A stretch of DNA of 64,000 nucleotides from VRUE01 sp963714155. Lineage in GTDB: Bacteria; Actinomycetota; Thermoleophilia; Solirubrobacterales; 70-9. Shown in pieces: positions 16,977 through 24,881 of this stretch. Position 1 is the first letter of the stretch, and the number at the start of each line of letters is the position of its first letter. Location: the NCBI GenBank assembly GCA_963714155.1, contig OY970236.1:1-64000 (forward strand). The letters run 5' to 3'. Made by a program: the position numbers and the translations under genes. The notes below the pieces were generated by a model. That model was not told the DNA's origin, did not search any database, and saw nothing but the letters and a program-made list of their open reading frames with translations.

Positions 16977-17816
16977 TTAAGCGAAGGCTTGCGCGGCGCG
17001 GCGGCGGAGATCCGCGTTGAGCATCCCCGTCACTTCACTGGGGCTGTCGCCGGCGGAGGGAATCGCGTCGCCGATCAGACCGCTGGCGCGGAAGCCGAAG
17101 AGCGGTGCGTCGACGCCGAGGTCGCGGATCTGGCGGACCAGCTTGACCGCGTCGGCGGTGTCGGCGCGGGGGCCACAGAGGACGATCGCGGTTGCGTCAA
17201 GAGCGCGCAGGGCGCGCTCGAGGCGCTCGTCGCCGAGCTCGTTGGAAAGCATCAAGACGCGGAAGCCGGCGCGGCGCAGGGTGAGGTCGAGCGCCTGGCT
17301 GTGCACGGCCTCGGCATCGGAGCCGCGGCTGGAGTCGAGCAGCAGGATGCCGGCCGGGCGGGAAGCGGCGGAGGCGAGGCGGCGGGCGCCGTGCAGCCAG
17401 CCGGTTGCCCAGCGCGAGGCGAACTCGAGCTCGGCCTCGCGGTCGGGGTCGACGGCGAGGCGGTCGACCGCGGGGAGCAAGAGCTCCTCGACGGTGCGCT
17501 CCAGGGGCCGCAGCGCCAGGCTCTCCTCGACCACGCGATCGGCGGCGTCCTCATCAAAGCTCTGCAACGCCGCCAGCAGCCCGTCGTCACTCGCCGGCGC
17601 GGCCTGACGCTGGCGCGTCAGCTCGATCGCCGAGGAGATGTTGCCAGTCTGGGCCAGTGCATCGCGCAGGGTCTGCAACTCGACCAGCTCGTAGTTGCGG
17701 TGATTGCCCACCGTGCGCTTCGGCGTCGGGAAGCCGTAGCGGCGCTCCCAGCTGCGCAGGGTGTTGGGGCTCACGCCGAGAACTTCGGCAGCGGCGTTTG
17801 TTCGTATGCCTGGCAT
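16977..17816 (-). CDS. MerR-family regulator with B12-binding-like C-terminal region
   Basis: 279-residue regulator. The N-terminal MerR helix-turn-helix is clear (AAAEVLGVSPNTLRSWERRYGFPTP, then the wing HRNYELVELQTLRDAL). Residues 85-170 form a helical bundle, and 170-265 resemble the Rossmann-like cobalamin-binding fold of CarH/LitR photoreceptors (ILLLDSSRGSDAEAVHSQAL; FRVLMLSNEL). The usual cobalamin-binding signature is not preserved beyond one His, so cofactor binding is doubtful. It is next to a degenerate GGDEF gene on the same strand. A 9-bp dyad in the gap may be its operator. Confidence 0.82.
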   Translation of the reverse strand: MPGIRTNAAAEVLGVSPNTLRSWERRYGFPTPKRTVGNHRNYELVELQTLRDALAQTGNISSAIELTRQRQAAPASDDGLLAALQSFDEDAADRVVEESLALRPLERTVEELLLPAVDRLAVDPDREAELEFASRWATGWLHGARRLASAASRPAGILLLDSSRGSDAEAVHSQALDLTLRRAGFRVLMLSNELGDERLERALRALDATAIVLCGPRADTADAVKLVRQIRDLGVDAPLFGFRASGLIGDAIPSAGDSPSEVTGMLNADLRRRAAQAFA

Positions 17817-17861
17817 CGACGGTCATTCTTCCACCGGAAATCCAGGTTTACGCAAGTTATG

Positions 17862-17882
17862 GACAGATTTGCGAAATCTGTC
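17862..17882. promoter_or_regulatory. 9-bp dyad upstream of the MerR gene
   Basis: Perfect inverted repeat gacagattt-gcg-aaatctgtc, lying 46 nt upstream of the MerR start and overlapping the stop codon of the GGDEF-like gene. It may be a MerR operator or a small terminator; the short 3-nt spacer fits a protein-binding dyad better. Confidence 0.5.
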
Positions 17883-18555
17883 AGCGATCTTGCAAGGCGC
17901 CGACGCCGACCGGCTGGCCCAGTGCACGGGCTCTCCACATCGCCTCGTCGGCCTTGCGCAGCAGCTCATCGGCGTCACTGCCGTGCTCCGGGCAGGCGAC
18001 GACGCCGGCCGAAATCGTGATTTGCAGCCCGCCGGCAGCCTCGAGCTCATCGAGCAGGCGCAGCAGGCGCTCGGTCATCTGCACGCCCTCGACCGTCGAC
18101 TGGTTGGGCGCCAGCACGCAGAGCGCGTCCTCCTCGAGCAGGAAGGTCTCGTCGACGATTCGCACCGCGTCTCGCAGCGCCGCGCCGACGACGGTCAGCA
18201 TCGTCTCCTTGGCATCGTCGGCATCGTCGCCGCGAATTCCCGGACCGTCGACGTCGAAGACGACGAGGCCGAAGGGATGGCCGTGGCGCTTGTTGGTCTC
18301 GATCAGCTGGTCGAGGCGGCGGCGCATGTGGCCGGGCTGGAAGAGGCTGGTGTGCGCCTCGACTGGCGGCCGAGGCGTGGGTGCGGGCGTGGGTCCGGCC
18401 GGCTGAGCCTCACGGACCGCCGCCACCGCCGTCGCGGTGACCGAACCGAACTCCTCCGCCAGTTTCTGCGCCGCTTCGACAAAGGCCTCGCGGGCAACCT
18501 GCCCGATCGGTGAACCTCCGCTTCCCGCGCCTCTTGTTGGAGCCTGTGTCGCCAC
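17881..18555 (-). CDS. GGDEF-domain protein with degenerate active site
   Basis: 224-residue protein with a Pro/Ala-rich N-terminal half and a C-terminal diguanylate-cyclase fold (PFGLVVFDVDGPGIRGDDADDAKETMLTVVGAALRDAV). The signature loop reads EEDAL where active enzymes have GGDEF, and the usual substrate and metal positions are altered. It is probably catalytically inactive and may act as a nucleotide sensor or protein partner. It starts at GTG (MATQAPTRG) and lies upstream of a MerR-type gene on the same strand, so the pair may form one regulatory unit. Confidence 0.75.
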   Translation of the reverse strand: MATQAPTRGAGSGGSPIGQVAREAFVEAAQKLAEEFGSVTATAVAAVREAQPAGPTPAPTPRPPVEAHTSLFQPGHMRRRLDQLIETNKRHGHPFGLVVFDVDGPGIRGDDADDAKETMLTVVGAALRDAVRIVDETFLLEEDALCVLAPNQSTVEGVQMTERLLRLLDELEAAGGLQITISAGVVACPEHGSDADELLRKADEAMWRARALGQPVGVGALQDR

Positions 18556-18640
18556 TCAAAGACCTTCTCGAAAGCAACGGACGCCAGGACCGCGAATGCG
18601 CGCAATTTGCGGCCTGACACTTGTCTAGGCAGTTCGTCCG

Positions 18641-18685
18641 GCGCCGCAACGTTTTGTCACGGCGTCGCTGGACGAAAGTTGGCGC
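18641..18685. repeat. Imperfect palindrome between recR and the GGDEF-like gene
   Basis: Arms gcgccgcaacgttttgtc and gacgaaagttggcgc pair with small bulges around a 12-nt loop. It lies 3 nt after the recR stop on the minus strand, so it probably marks the end of the dnaX-ybaB-recR transcript. Its arm resembles the one at 3825 (gcaacg...tttgtc). Confidence 0.45.
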
Positions 18686-18688
18686 TCC

Positions 18689-19291
18689 TCAGTCGAGGCT
18701 GCGACGGCCGGCGAAGGCCTTGCCCAGCGTTACCTCGTCGGCGTGCTCGAGGTCGGCGCCGACCGGCAGGCCGCTGGCCAGGCGGGTGACCGAGACCTGG
18801 TCGCGCAGGCGCTCGGCGATGTGCAGCGCGGTCGCCTCGCCGGTGGTGGTCGGGTTGGTGGCAAGGACGACCTCCTGCACCCCACCGGCCCCGACCCGGC
18901 GCAGCAGCTCGGCGATCTTCAGGTCCTCGGCGTCGACCCCGTCGATCGGCGAGAGGGCACCGCCGAGCACGTGGTAGAGGCCGCGGTACTCGTGGGTGCG
19001 CTCGATCGGGATCACGTCGGCCGGCTCCTCGACCACGCAGATCGTCGTGCGGTCGCGGTTGGAGTCGGCGCAGATTCGGCAGCGCGGGCCCTCGGCGAGG
19101 TTGAAGCACTCCTCGCAGAGGCCGACCTTTTCCTTCACCTCGCCGATCGCCGCCGCCAGCGCCGCGGCCTCTTCGTCGGGGGAGCGGAGGATGTGGAAGG
19201 CGAGGCGCTGCGCCGTGCGCTGGCCGATGCCCGGCAGGCGCGAGAGCTCAGCGACGAGGCGCGCCAGCGGCGCCGGGCCCTCGGTGCTCAC
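18689..19291 (-). CDS. recR: Recombination mediator protein RecR
   Basis: 200-residue DNA-binding ring protein that works with RecF/RecO to load RecA at gaps. It has an N-terminal helix-hairpin-helix (LSRLPGIGQRTAQRLAFHIL), a four-cysteine zinc finger (CEECFNLAEGPRCRICAD), a Toprim domain (TICVVEEPADVIPIE; YHVLGGALSPIDG) and a C-terminal Walker-like stretch (LATNPTTTGEATALHI). The length is normal. The start overlaps the ybaB stop by 4 nt, within the conserved dnaX-ybaB-recR order. Confidence 0.97.
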   Translation of the reverse strand: MSTEGPAPLARLVAELSRLPGIGQRTAQRLAFHILRSPDEEAAALAAAIGEVKEKVGLCEECFNLAEGPRCRICADSNRDRTTICVVEEPADVIPIERTHEYRGLYHVLGGALSPIDGVDAEDLKIAELLRRVGAGGVQEVVLATNPTTTGEATALHIAERLRDQVSVTRLASGLPVGADLEHADEVTLGKAFAGRRSLD

Positions 19292-19623
19292 ATTCCTGGC
19301 AGGCCACCGAGGCCGCCGGTGATTCCGCCCATTTTCGACTCGGCCAGCTGCTGGGCGGCGCGCAGGCCCTCGTTGACCGCGGCCTGGACCATCTCGGCGA
19401 GCATCTCGGCGTCCTCGGGGTCGATCGCCTCGGGGTCGATGACGATCTCGCGCAGGGTCAGGTCACCGCCCATTTTCACCTTGACCATGCCACCGCCGGC
19501 GCTCGCCTCGACCACCTCGTCCTTGAGCGACTCCTGCGCCTGCAGCATCTCGTCCTGCATCTTCTGCGCCTGTTTCATCAGCGCATTGACGTCGAAGCCA
19601 CCACCGGGTCCACCCCTAGCCAT
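19288..19623 (-). CDS. YbaB/EbfC-family nucleoid-associated protein
   Basis: 111-residue small DNA-binding protein with the family core NALMKQAQKMQDEMLQAQESLKDE, then the beta strand AGGGMVKVKMGGDLTLREIVIDPEAIDPEDAEMLAEMVQAAVNEGLRAAQ. It binds DNA as a dimer. It sits between dnaX and recR with overlaps at both ends (dnaX stop and ybaB start share bases), a synteny found across bacteria. Confidence 0.95.
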   Translation of the reverse strand: MARGGPGGGFDVNALMKQAQKMQDEMLQAQESLKDEVVEASAGGGMVKVKMGGDLTLREIVIDPEAIDPEDAEMLAEMVQAAVNEGLRAAQQLAESKMGGITGGLGGLPGM

Positions 19624-21467
19624 CAGCCAACCTCCTCAGCGTCGAACTCGCTCTTCAGCTTCTCTACCAGCGCATCGTGATCGATCTCGTCGGCGGAAGC
19701 TTTCGCCTCCTCCGCCGGCGCGGGGGGCTCATCCTCGAGCAGGACGTACGTCGGCCGCAGCCTCTCCCCCAGCACGTCCTCGATCACGTCCGCCATCAAC
19801 TCCCGCTTCTCCGGCGTCTCCGCCTTGCGCTTGTTGAAAGTGAGCTCGGCGGGGAACCCGACTTTCAAGCCCTCCTCGGCGTCGAGACTGACCGGGCGGG
19901 CACCATCGAAGGTTGCGGCCAGCGCCGGACTGGTCTCGCGCAGCTTGTCCAGGACCGAGGGCCAGGTGTTGACGACTTCCTCGAAGGCAACCCGGCCCGC
20001 GGGTCCTGTCACGGCAGGGGACCCCCCACCCCTTCCGGTCGCTAAAGCGTCCTCAGGGGCGGGCCCCCCTACCGTGCCACCCGCGGGAGGGTCGTCCTCG
20101 GAAGACGACTCGGTCTCGGCGTCCCTGAAGCTCTCCTCCGGCCCAGGCTCTTCGGGGCTTCCCGCTGACGCCTCGGGCGCGGGCTCGTCAACCGAAGAGG
20201 TCTCTGCCGCGGGTGGCGCCGTAGGGGGGCCCGCCGCCGAGGAAGCTTTAGCTACCGCAGGCGGTGGGGGGTCCCCTGCGGCGACAGGACCCGCGGCCGA
20301 CGCGCCTCGCGTCCCTTGCTCAAGCTTCTCGATACGCCGCAGCAGCCCCTCGGTGGATGGGTCCAGGTCCGGTCGCGCCGCCTTCAGCAGTGCGATCTCC
20401 ACCGCCATCCGGGCGTCGTCGCCCTCGCGCACTGCGGTAAGAGCGTTGGCCAGCTCGTCGATGGTGCGAACGAGCGTTGCCGCGCCGATTGAGTTGGCCT
20501 GAGCCGAGAGGCGCTCGGCGTCGGTCGCGGTCACCACGAACGTGTTCGGCACCTCGCCCACCGTCTGGGTCACCAGCAGGTGGCGCAGGTGAGCCAGTAG
20601 GTCGCGGGCGAACTGGGCGGGGTCGCGGCCGGAGCGGGCCATCTTCTCGACCCCGAGCAGGACGCCCTTTGGGTCCTCGGCGATCACCGCGTCGACCGCG
20701 TCGAAGAGCAGCTCGGCGTCGGCGGCCCCGAGCAGCTCGAGCACGTCTTCGAGCTTGACCTGGTTGCCGCCGAAGGCGACCAGCTGGTCGAGGGTGCCGA
20801 GCGCGTCGCGAAAGCTGCCCGAGGCCGAGCGGGCGATCATCGCGACCGCGGCGTCCTCGGCCCCGATTCCCTCGGCCGCGGCAACCCGGTTCAGCACCTC
20901 GGAGATCTGCTCCAGCGAGGGGCGCTGGAAATCGAAGCGCTGGCAGCGGTCGGCGATCGTCGGCATCACCTTGTGCGCCTCGGTGGTGGCGAGGACGAAG
21001 ACTGTGTTGGGCGGCGGCTCCTCGAGCGTCTTGAGGAAGGCGTTCCAGGCCTCCTTGGTCAGCATGTGCGCCTCGTCGAGGATGTAGACCTTCCAGCGGC
21101 CGCCGGTGGGGGCGTAGGCGACCCGCTCGCGCAGGTCGCGGACGTCGTCGACCGAGCGGTTGGAGGCGGCGTCCATCTCGATCACGTCGATCGAGGAGCC
21201 CGAGGCGATCGTCAGGCACGATTCGCACTCTCCGCAGGGCGTCACCGTCGGCCCGCCGCGCTCGCAATTGAGCGAGCGAGCGAGGATCTTTGCCATCGAG
21301 GTCTTGCCGGTCCCGCGCGAGCCGACAAAGAGGTAGGCGTGGTGGACCTTGCCCTGCTCGACCGCGTTGCGCAGCGTGCGCACGACGTGCTGCTGGCCCA
21401 CCACCTCGTCGAACGAACCGGGGCGGTGGCGGCGGTAAAGGGAGATCGAGTCGCTGGACGGCGGCAC
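19623..21467 (-). CDS. dnaX: DNA polymerase III subunits gamma/tau
   Basis: ATPase of the sliding-clamp loader. The chosen GTG start gives 614 residues beginning MPPSSDSISLYRRHRPGSF. Walker A is GSRGTGKTSMAKIL, the zinc site is CERGG...CGECESC, Walker B lies in VYILDEAHMLT, and the sensor region is VFVLATTEAHKVMPTIADRCQRFDF. After domain III (to about 375) comes an Ala/Pro/Glu-rich linker of about 110 residues, then a C-terminal tau domain (VAFEEVVNTWPSVLDKL). The linker DNA contains two copies of a palindromic element of about 90 bp. An upstream ATG would make the promoter palindrome coding and is rejected; TACACT 7 nt before GTG suggests a leaderless mRNA. Confidence 0.93.
   Translation of the reverse strand: MPPSSDSISLYRRHRPGSFDEVVGQQHVVRTLRNAVEQGKVHHAYLFVGSRGTGKTSMAKILARSLNCERGGPTVTPCGECESCLTIASGSSIDVIEMDAASNRSVDDVRDLRERVAYAPTGGRWKVYILDEAHMLTKEAWNAFLKTLEEPPPNTVFVLATTEAHKVMPTIADRCQRFDFQRPSLEQISEVLNRVAAAEGIGAEDAAVAMIARSASGSFRDALGTLDQLVAFGGNQVKLEDVLELLGAADAELLFDAVDAVIAEDPKGVLLGVEKMARSGRDPAQFARDLLAHLRHLLVTQTVGEVPNTFVVTATDAERLSAQANSIGAATLVRTIDELANALTAVREGDDARMAVEIALLKAARPDLDPSTEGLLRRIEKLEQGTRGASAAGPVAAGDPPPPAVAKASSAAGPPTAPPAAETSSVDEPAPEASAGSPEEPGPEESFRDAETESSSEDDPPAGGTVGGPAPEDALATGRGGGSPAVTGPAGRVAFEEVVNTWPSVLDKLRETSPALAATFDGARPVSLDAEEGLKVGFPAELTFNKRKAETPEKRELMADVIEDVLGERLRPTYVLLEDEPPAPAEEAKASADEIDHDALVEKLKSEFDAEEVG
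19997..20087. repeat. Palindromic element copy 1 inside the dnaX linker
   Basis: About 90 bp bounded by ccgcggg on both sides and itself imperfectly palindromic (cccgcgggt...cacgg...agggg against cccct...ccgtg...acccgcggg). It aligns as an inverted repeat to a second copy 120 bp away, with 79 of 90 positions equal by my count. It encodes part of the disordered dnaX linker. Confidence 0.75.
20207..20296. repeat. Palindromic element copy 2 inside the dnaX linker
   Basis: Second 90-bp copy, in inverted orientation to the first. On the coding strand it gives a peptide rich in Pro, Ala and Gly (AGPVAAGDPPPPAVAKASS). The opposite strand of copy 1 would encode nearly the same peptide, which shows that the arms are homologous and not just similar in composition. 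Confidence 0.75.
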
Positions 21468-21474
21468 CAGGGCC

Positions 21475-21480
21475 AGTGTA
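21475..21480 (-). promoter_or_regulatory. Candidate leaderless -10 box of dnaX
   Basis: TACACT on the minus strand is followed by 7 nt and the GTG start, with no ribosome binding site. This supports the chosen dnaX start. Confidence 0.5.
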
Positions 21481-21485
21481 TCCGC

Positions 21486-21536
21486 GGGGGCTTGGCGACT
21501 TATCGGTCTATATGACGGGAAAGTCGCCAAGCCCCC
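21486..21536. repeat. Palindrome between divergent dnaX and glycosyltransferase promoters
   Basis: Perfect 16-bp arms (gggggcttggcgactt) around a 19-nt centre. The arms fall 5 nt and 18 nt upstream of the two candidate -10 boxes, so they cover the -35 region of both divergent promoters. It resembles the 2505-2622 element in position and is unlikely to be a terminator. Confidence 0.72.
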
Positions 21537-21554
21537 ACCCGGCAGTCGCATCTG

Positions 21555-21560
21555 TAGGTT
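21555..21560 (+). promoter_or_regulatory. Candidate leaderless -10 box of the glycosyltransferase gene
   Basis: TAGGTT lies 6 nt before the GTG start and fits TANNNT; no ribosome binding site is visible. Confidence 0.45.
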
Positions 21561-21566
21561 GCGGCG

Positions 21567-23060
21567 GTGCCATCGCGGGCCCGCAACTGGCTGACACCGG
21601 CCGCCTGGGTCGGCGGCATCAGCGCTGCCCTGCTGATCCTCTTCCCGACCGGCTTCCCCAACTACGACACGATCTACGCGCTGGTCTGGGGGCGCGAACT
21701 GGCCCACGGGGTGAGCCCCGATTACGGCGCCGCCCTTCCCCCCACGCCCCACCCGCTCTCCGACCTGCTGGGGATGGTGACCACGCCGCTCGGCGACGGC
21801 GCGATCACGGTGACGATGATCGTCGCCTACGTCTCGCTGGCCCTGGTCGGCTACCTCGTCTACCGCCTCGGCTCGCTCTGGTTCGACCGCCCGATCGGCG
21901 CCGTAGCCGCCGCGATCGTCCTCACCCGCGCCCCCTTCCTCTCCAACGGTCTCCGCGCCTACGTCGACGTTCCATACATCGTCCTCGTTCTGGCCGCCCT
22001 GGTCATGGAGACCAGGAAGCCTCGAGCCGGCTGGCCGGTGCTGACCCTGCTCGCGCTCGCGGGCCTGTTGAGGCCCGAGGCCTGGCTCTTCTCGATCGCC
22101 TACTGGCTCTGGCTGGCGCTGGACTCCCCCAGCCTGCGCCGCAAGCTCTCGTATCTGTCGGGGAAGGGATCGGCCGCCAAGCTGATCTGGCGCGGGGAGC
22201 GATCGTCGCGCGAGCTGGCCTGGCTGGCGCTGCTCGCTCTGGCCGGTCCGCTCTGCTGGGTGCTATTCGACGGCATCACAACCGGCAACTTCCTCTACTC
22301 CCTGACAGGGACCCAGGAAACGGTCGAGACGCTGAAGCGCCACACCGGCCCGGTCGACCTCGTCCTCTGGGGTCCGCGCGCGCTCGGTGAAGTGCTGCAG
22401 TGGCCGGGCATGGTGGGTGCGGCCGGCGGCATCGTGCTCGCCATCGCCTTTCTGCGCCAGCGCGCGATGCTCGGCTTCGTCGCCATCGTTCTCGCCCTCG
22501 GCGCCTTTGCCCTTCTGGCCGCGGCCGGCCTCGCGATCATCGCCCGCTACACGATGCTCGGGGGGGCGATCCTGGCGATCTTCGTCGCCGTCGGCCTGCT
22601 CGGCTGGCGCCTGCTGGAGAGCGACCATCCTTGGCGCAAGCGCTGGCAGGTCTTCGCTGGCGCGGTGGCACTGATGTTCGTGCTCTGGTTGCCAAACCAG
22701 TGGGACCTCGACTCGACCGTGCACGAGGACCTCAGCGATCAGGGCACGATCGAGCGCGACCTCAGCGACCTGGTCGACGCGGGTGCCTTCGCCAAGCCGC
22801 TCTGCGGCCCGATCGCCGTCCCCAACCACCGCGCGATCCCGCGGCTCGCCTTCAACCTCGACGTCAAGCCAACCGCGATCGTCAGTGCCAGCGAGGACGG
22901 CGTGCCGCGGCGCGGCTACTTCCTCAAGCCCGCCAGCCCCTTCGTCATCCACAACTTCATCCTCGACCCCAACGACCCAACCCGCTTCTCGCTGACCGTG
23001 CCGGAGGGCTTCCAGCAGGTCGCGGCCAACGACTCCTGGGTCCTCTTCCGGCGCTGCTGA
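21567..23060 (+). CDS. Polytopic membrane glycosyltransferase-like protein (GT-C type)
   Basis: 497-residue integral membrane protein with about ten hydrophobic segments. The first periplasmic loop carries an Asp in a typical GT-C position (FPNYDTIYALVWGRELAHGVSPDYGAA), followed by HPLSDLLGMV, and a later cytoplasmic loop has LLRPEAWLFSIAYWLWL. This pattern matches GT39/ArnT-like enzymes that transfer sugars from polyprenyl phosphates. A soluble C-terminal domain (about 385-497) follows the last segment. Acceptor and donor are unknown. It is divergent from dnaX across a shared palindromic promoter. Confidence 0.72.
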   Translation: MPSRARNWLTPAAWVGGISAALLILFPTGFPNYDTIYALVWGRELAHGVSPDYGAALPPTPHPLSDLLGMVTTPLGDGAITVTMIVAYVSLALVGYLVYRLGSLWFDRPIGAVAAAIVLTRAPFLSNGLRAYVDVPYIVLVLAALVMETRKPRAGWPVLTLLALAGLLRPEAWLFSIAYWLWLALDSPSLRRKLSYLSGKGSAAKLIWRGERSSRELAWLALLALAGPLCWVLFDGITTGNFLYSLTGTQETVETLKRHTGPVDLVLWGPRALGEVLQWPGMVGAAGGIVLAIAFLRQRAMLGFVAIVLALGAFALLAAAGLAIIARYTMLGGAILAIFVAVGLLGWRLLESDHPWRKRWQVFAGAVALMFVLWLPNQWDLDSTVHEDLSDQGTIERDLSDLVDAGAFAKPLCGPIAVPNHRAIPRLAFNLDVKPTAIVSASEDGVPRRGYFLKPASPFVIHNFILDPNDPTRFSLTVPEGFQQVAANDSWVLFRRC

Positions 23061-23082
23061 CCGGGATAGGCTGGCTCCGGCA

Positions 23083-24084
23083 ATGGCGGGCGGGTTCAAG
23101 AGGTCCGGCCTCTTCGGGCTGATCGGCGTCGTCGTGGTGATGGTCGCGGTCGCCCTGATCGCGCTCAACGCCGACAGCGGCGACCCCAACCCAAAGGGGA
23201 CGATGGCGCTGATCTTCGGCGTGATCGCGATCTTCGTCGTCATCCTCTTCGTCCTCCAGCGCTCCGACCTGAACAAGGTGGCGGGCGGGGACGCGAAGGC
23301 GGTGCAGCGCGCCGTTGCCGAAGGCGGCGGCAAGGTCGAGAACCCGACGACGATGGAGGAGCAGCAGCTCTGGGCGGCGCTCGCGGTCAAGCCGATCGAC
23401 GACGCGGCAATCAAGGCGCGCGGCTCGATGTGGGAGTCCAGTCGCCGCAGCCAGAAACTCGGCTGGGTGGTGATGCTGCTGATCTTCCTCACCGTGCCAC
23501 CGATCTACCTGCTCGAAAGCTTCGTGCCGCTGCTGATCGGCGGGCCACTGATCGCGATCGCGGCCATCTACGGCAGCGTGCGCGCGCTGGCGCCGGGCGG
23601 CGAGATGGACCAGAGCTACGAGAAGGCCGGGCTGGCGCTGGCGCCGCTCGGCCTCGAGGTGACCGAGCGGCCGCAGGTCAACATCGAGGTACGCGAAGCG
23701 ACGACCGGCCGAGTAGGGCCGAAGATCCACGGGGCCTTGGTGCTGAGCGGCGAGCGGCACGGGCGCCCGGTCTCGGTGCGACTCGACAGCGGCGAGGTGA
23801 GCGCGCGCAGCGAGGTGACGGTTCGCGTCGTGACGCCGGAGTTCAAGGCGAAATCGCGCGACGGCAAGGTGCGTCCCGGGGACGAGGTGCCGGCGGCACT
23901 AGCAGCCGCCCTCAAGGCCATGCCCAACTCCACCCGCTGGAAGAAAATGTCGGTCGAGGGTGGCTCAGAGGGCATCGTCGTCACCCGCAAGGGCGGCGGG
24001 CAGGCCGACTGGCTCTGCGATCTCTGGCTCGCCGAGCGCCTCGCTGTCGCGGTCACCGCGCGTCCCGCGGCGAGCGCGCCCTAA
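23083..24084 (+). CDS. Membrane protein of unknown function
   Basis: 333-residue protein with two N-terminal membrane segments (LIGVVVVMVAVALIALNA, near 13-30; LIFGVIAIFVVILFVL, near 43-58), a short acidic loop, two more segments near 126-165, and a soluble alpha/beta C-terminal domain of about 160 residues. I do not recognise it. It follows the glycosyltransferase by 22 nt on the same strand, so it may be co-expressed with it. Its stop overlaps the stop of the convergent acetolactate decarboxylase gene. Confidence 0.7.
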   Translation: MAGGFKRSGLFGLIGVVVVMVAVALIALNADSGDPNPKGTMALIFGVIAIFVVILFVLQRSDLNKVAGGDAKAVQRAVAEGGGKVENPTTMEEQQLWAALAVKPIDDAAIKARGSMWESSRRSQKLGWVVMLLIFLTVPPIYLLESFVPLLIGGPLIAIAAIYGSVRALAPGGEMDQSYEKAGLALAPLGLEVTERPQVNIEVREATTGRVGPKIHGALVLSGERHGRPVSVRLDSGEVSARSEVTVRVVTPEFKAKSRDGKVRPGDEVPAALAAALKAMPNSTRWKKMSVEGGSEGIVVTRKGGGQADWLCDLWLAERLAVAVTARPAASAP

Positions 24085-24863
24085 CCCGCCCGCTCGACCA
24101 GCTCCACGGCAGCATGCGTCGCCGTGGCGACTTCGGGGTCGGCCAACTCGATTCCGGGTGGCAGCTCAACGTGCAGCTCGCTGGAGGGATCGATCCGCAC
24201 CCGCAGCCCGTCGGCGCGTGAGCCAAGCACGTGGCCGCCACGACTGCGGTCCTCGCTGATGAAGTGCAGGTGGTAGCCGCTCACCTCGATCCCCTCGGCG
24301 TATGCGGGGAAGCGAAAGCCGAGCATCGTTCCGACGACGTCGGTGAGCTCAAAGACGTGCTGCTCGGCGACCACCTCGGTCAGCGGCCGGTAGGGCGGGC
24401 TCTGGCGCGGCACCGAACGGGCGCGGACCAACTCGAAGCGGCCGTCGATCCGGATCGCGCAGGAGGCGGCGTCGGCCGGGGTCACCTGCTCCAGCCTGGC
24501 GAGCAGCTGCTCGTGATCCAGCGGCTCCTCGATCTCCAGGTCGACCGACGGCGTGAAATCGGTTACGACGGCAAACGGTGTCCGCGTCGCGCCATCGATC
24601 TCGCTCACCGCTCCGTCGACGTCGGCCCGGTAGAAGCGGCCGTCGATCGCGATCATCTCGCCGTCGAGCCGGTTCAGCGTGCCCAGCCCCAGATCACCGT
24701 GCTCGGCCAGCTCGGCGAAGGAGAGGTCGCCGTCGTAGGCGCCCTCCAACAACGCCGCGATCGTCGAGGCCTGGAAGAGCACGTGCGGTTCGCGCCCGGC
24801 GTGCAGTTCTTTCTCGCGCAGCGTCTCCACATGCAGCGACCTGATCCACCTCTCGTCCAGCAC
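24081..24863 (-). CDS. Alpha-acetolactate decarboxylase
   Basis: Converts alpha-acetolactate to acetoin, diverting pyruvate from branched-chain amino acid synthesis or buffering acid. The family landmarks are LFQASTIAALLEGAYDGDLSFAELAEHGDLGLGTLNRLDGE near 29-70 and the zinc-binding EVSGYHLHFISEDRSRGGHVLG near 195-215, whose three histidines hold the metal. As called it has 260 residues with a GTG start. A second GTG at 24830 (VETLREKELHAG) gives 249 and is equally plausible. The divergent gene starts only 18 nt away. No acetolactate synthase gene is adjacent. Confidence 0.9.
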   Translation of the reverse strand: MLDERWIRSLHVETLREKELHAGREPHVLFQASTIAALLEGAYDGDLSFAELAEHGDLGLGTLNRLDGEMIAIDGRFYRADVDGAVSEIDGATRTPFAVVTDFTPSVDLEIEEPLDHEQLLARLEQVTPADAASCAIRIDGRFELVRARSVPRQSPPYRPLTEVVAEQHVFELTDVVGTMLGFRFPAYAEGIEVSGYHLHFISEDRSRGGHVLGSRADGLRVRIDPSSELHVELPPGIELADPEVATATHAAVELVERAG

Positions 24864-24881
24864 GGGCGTCAGTCTTCCAGC

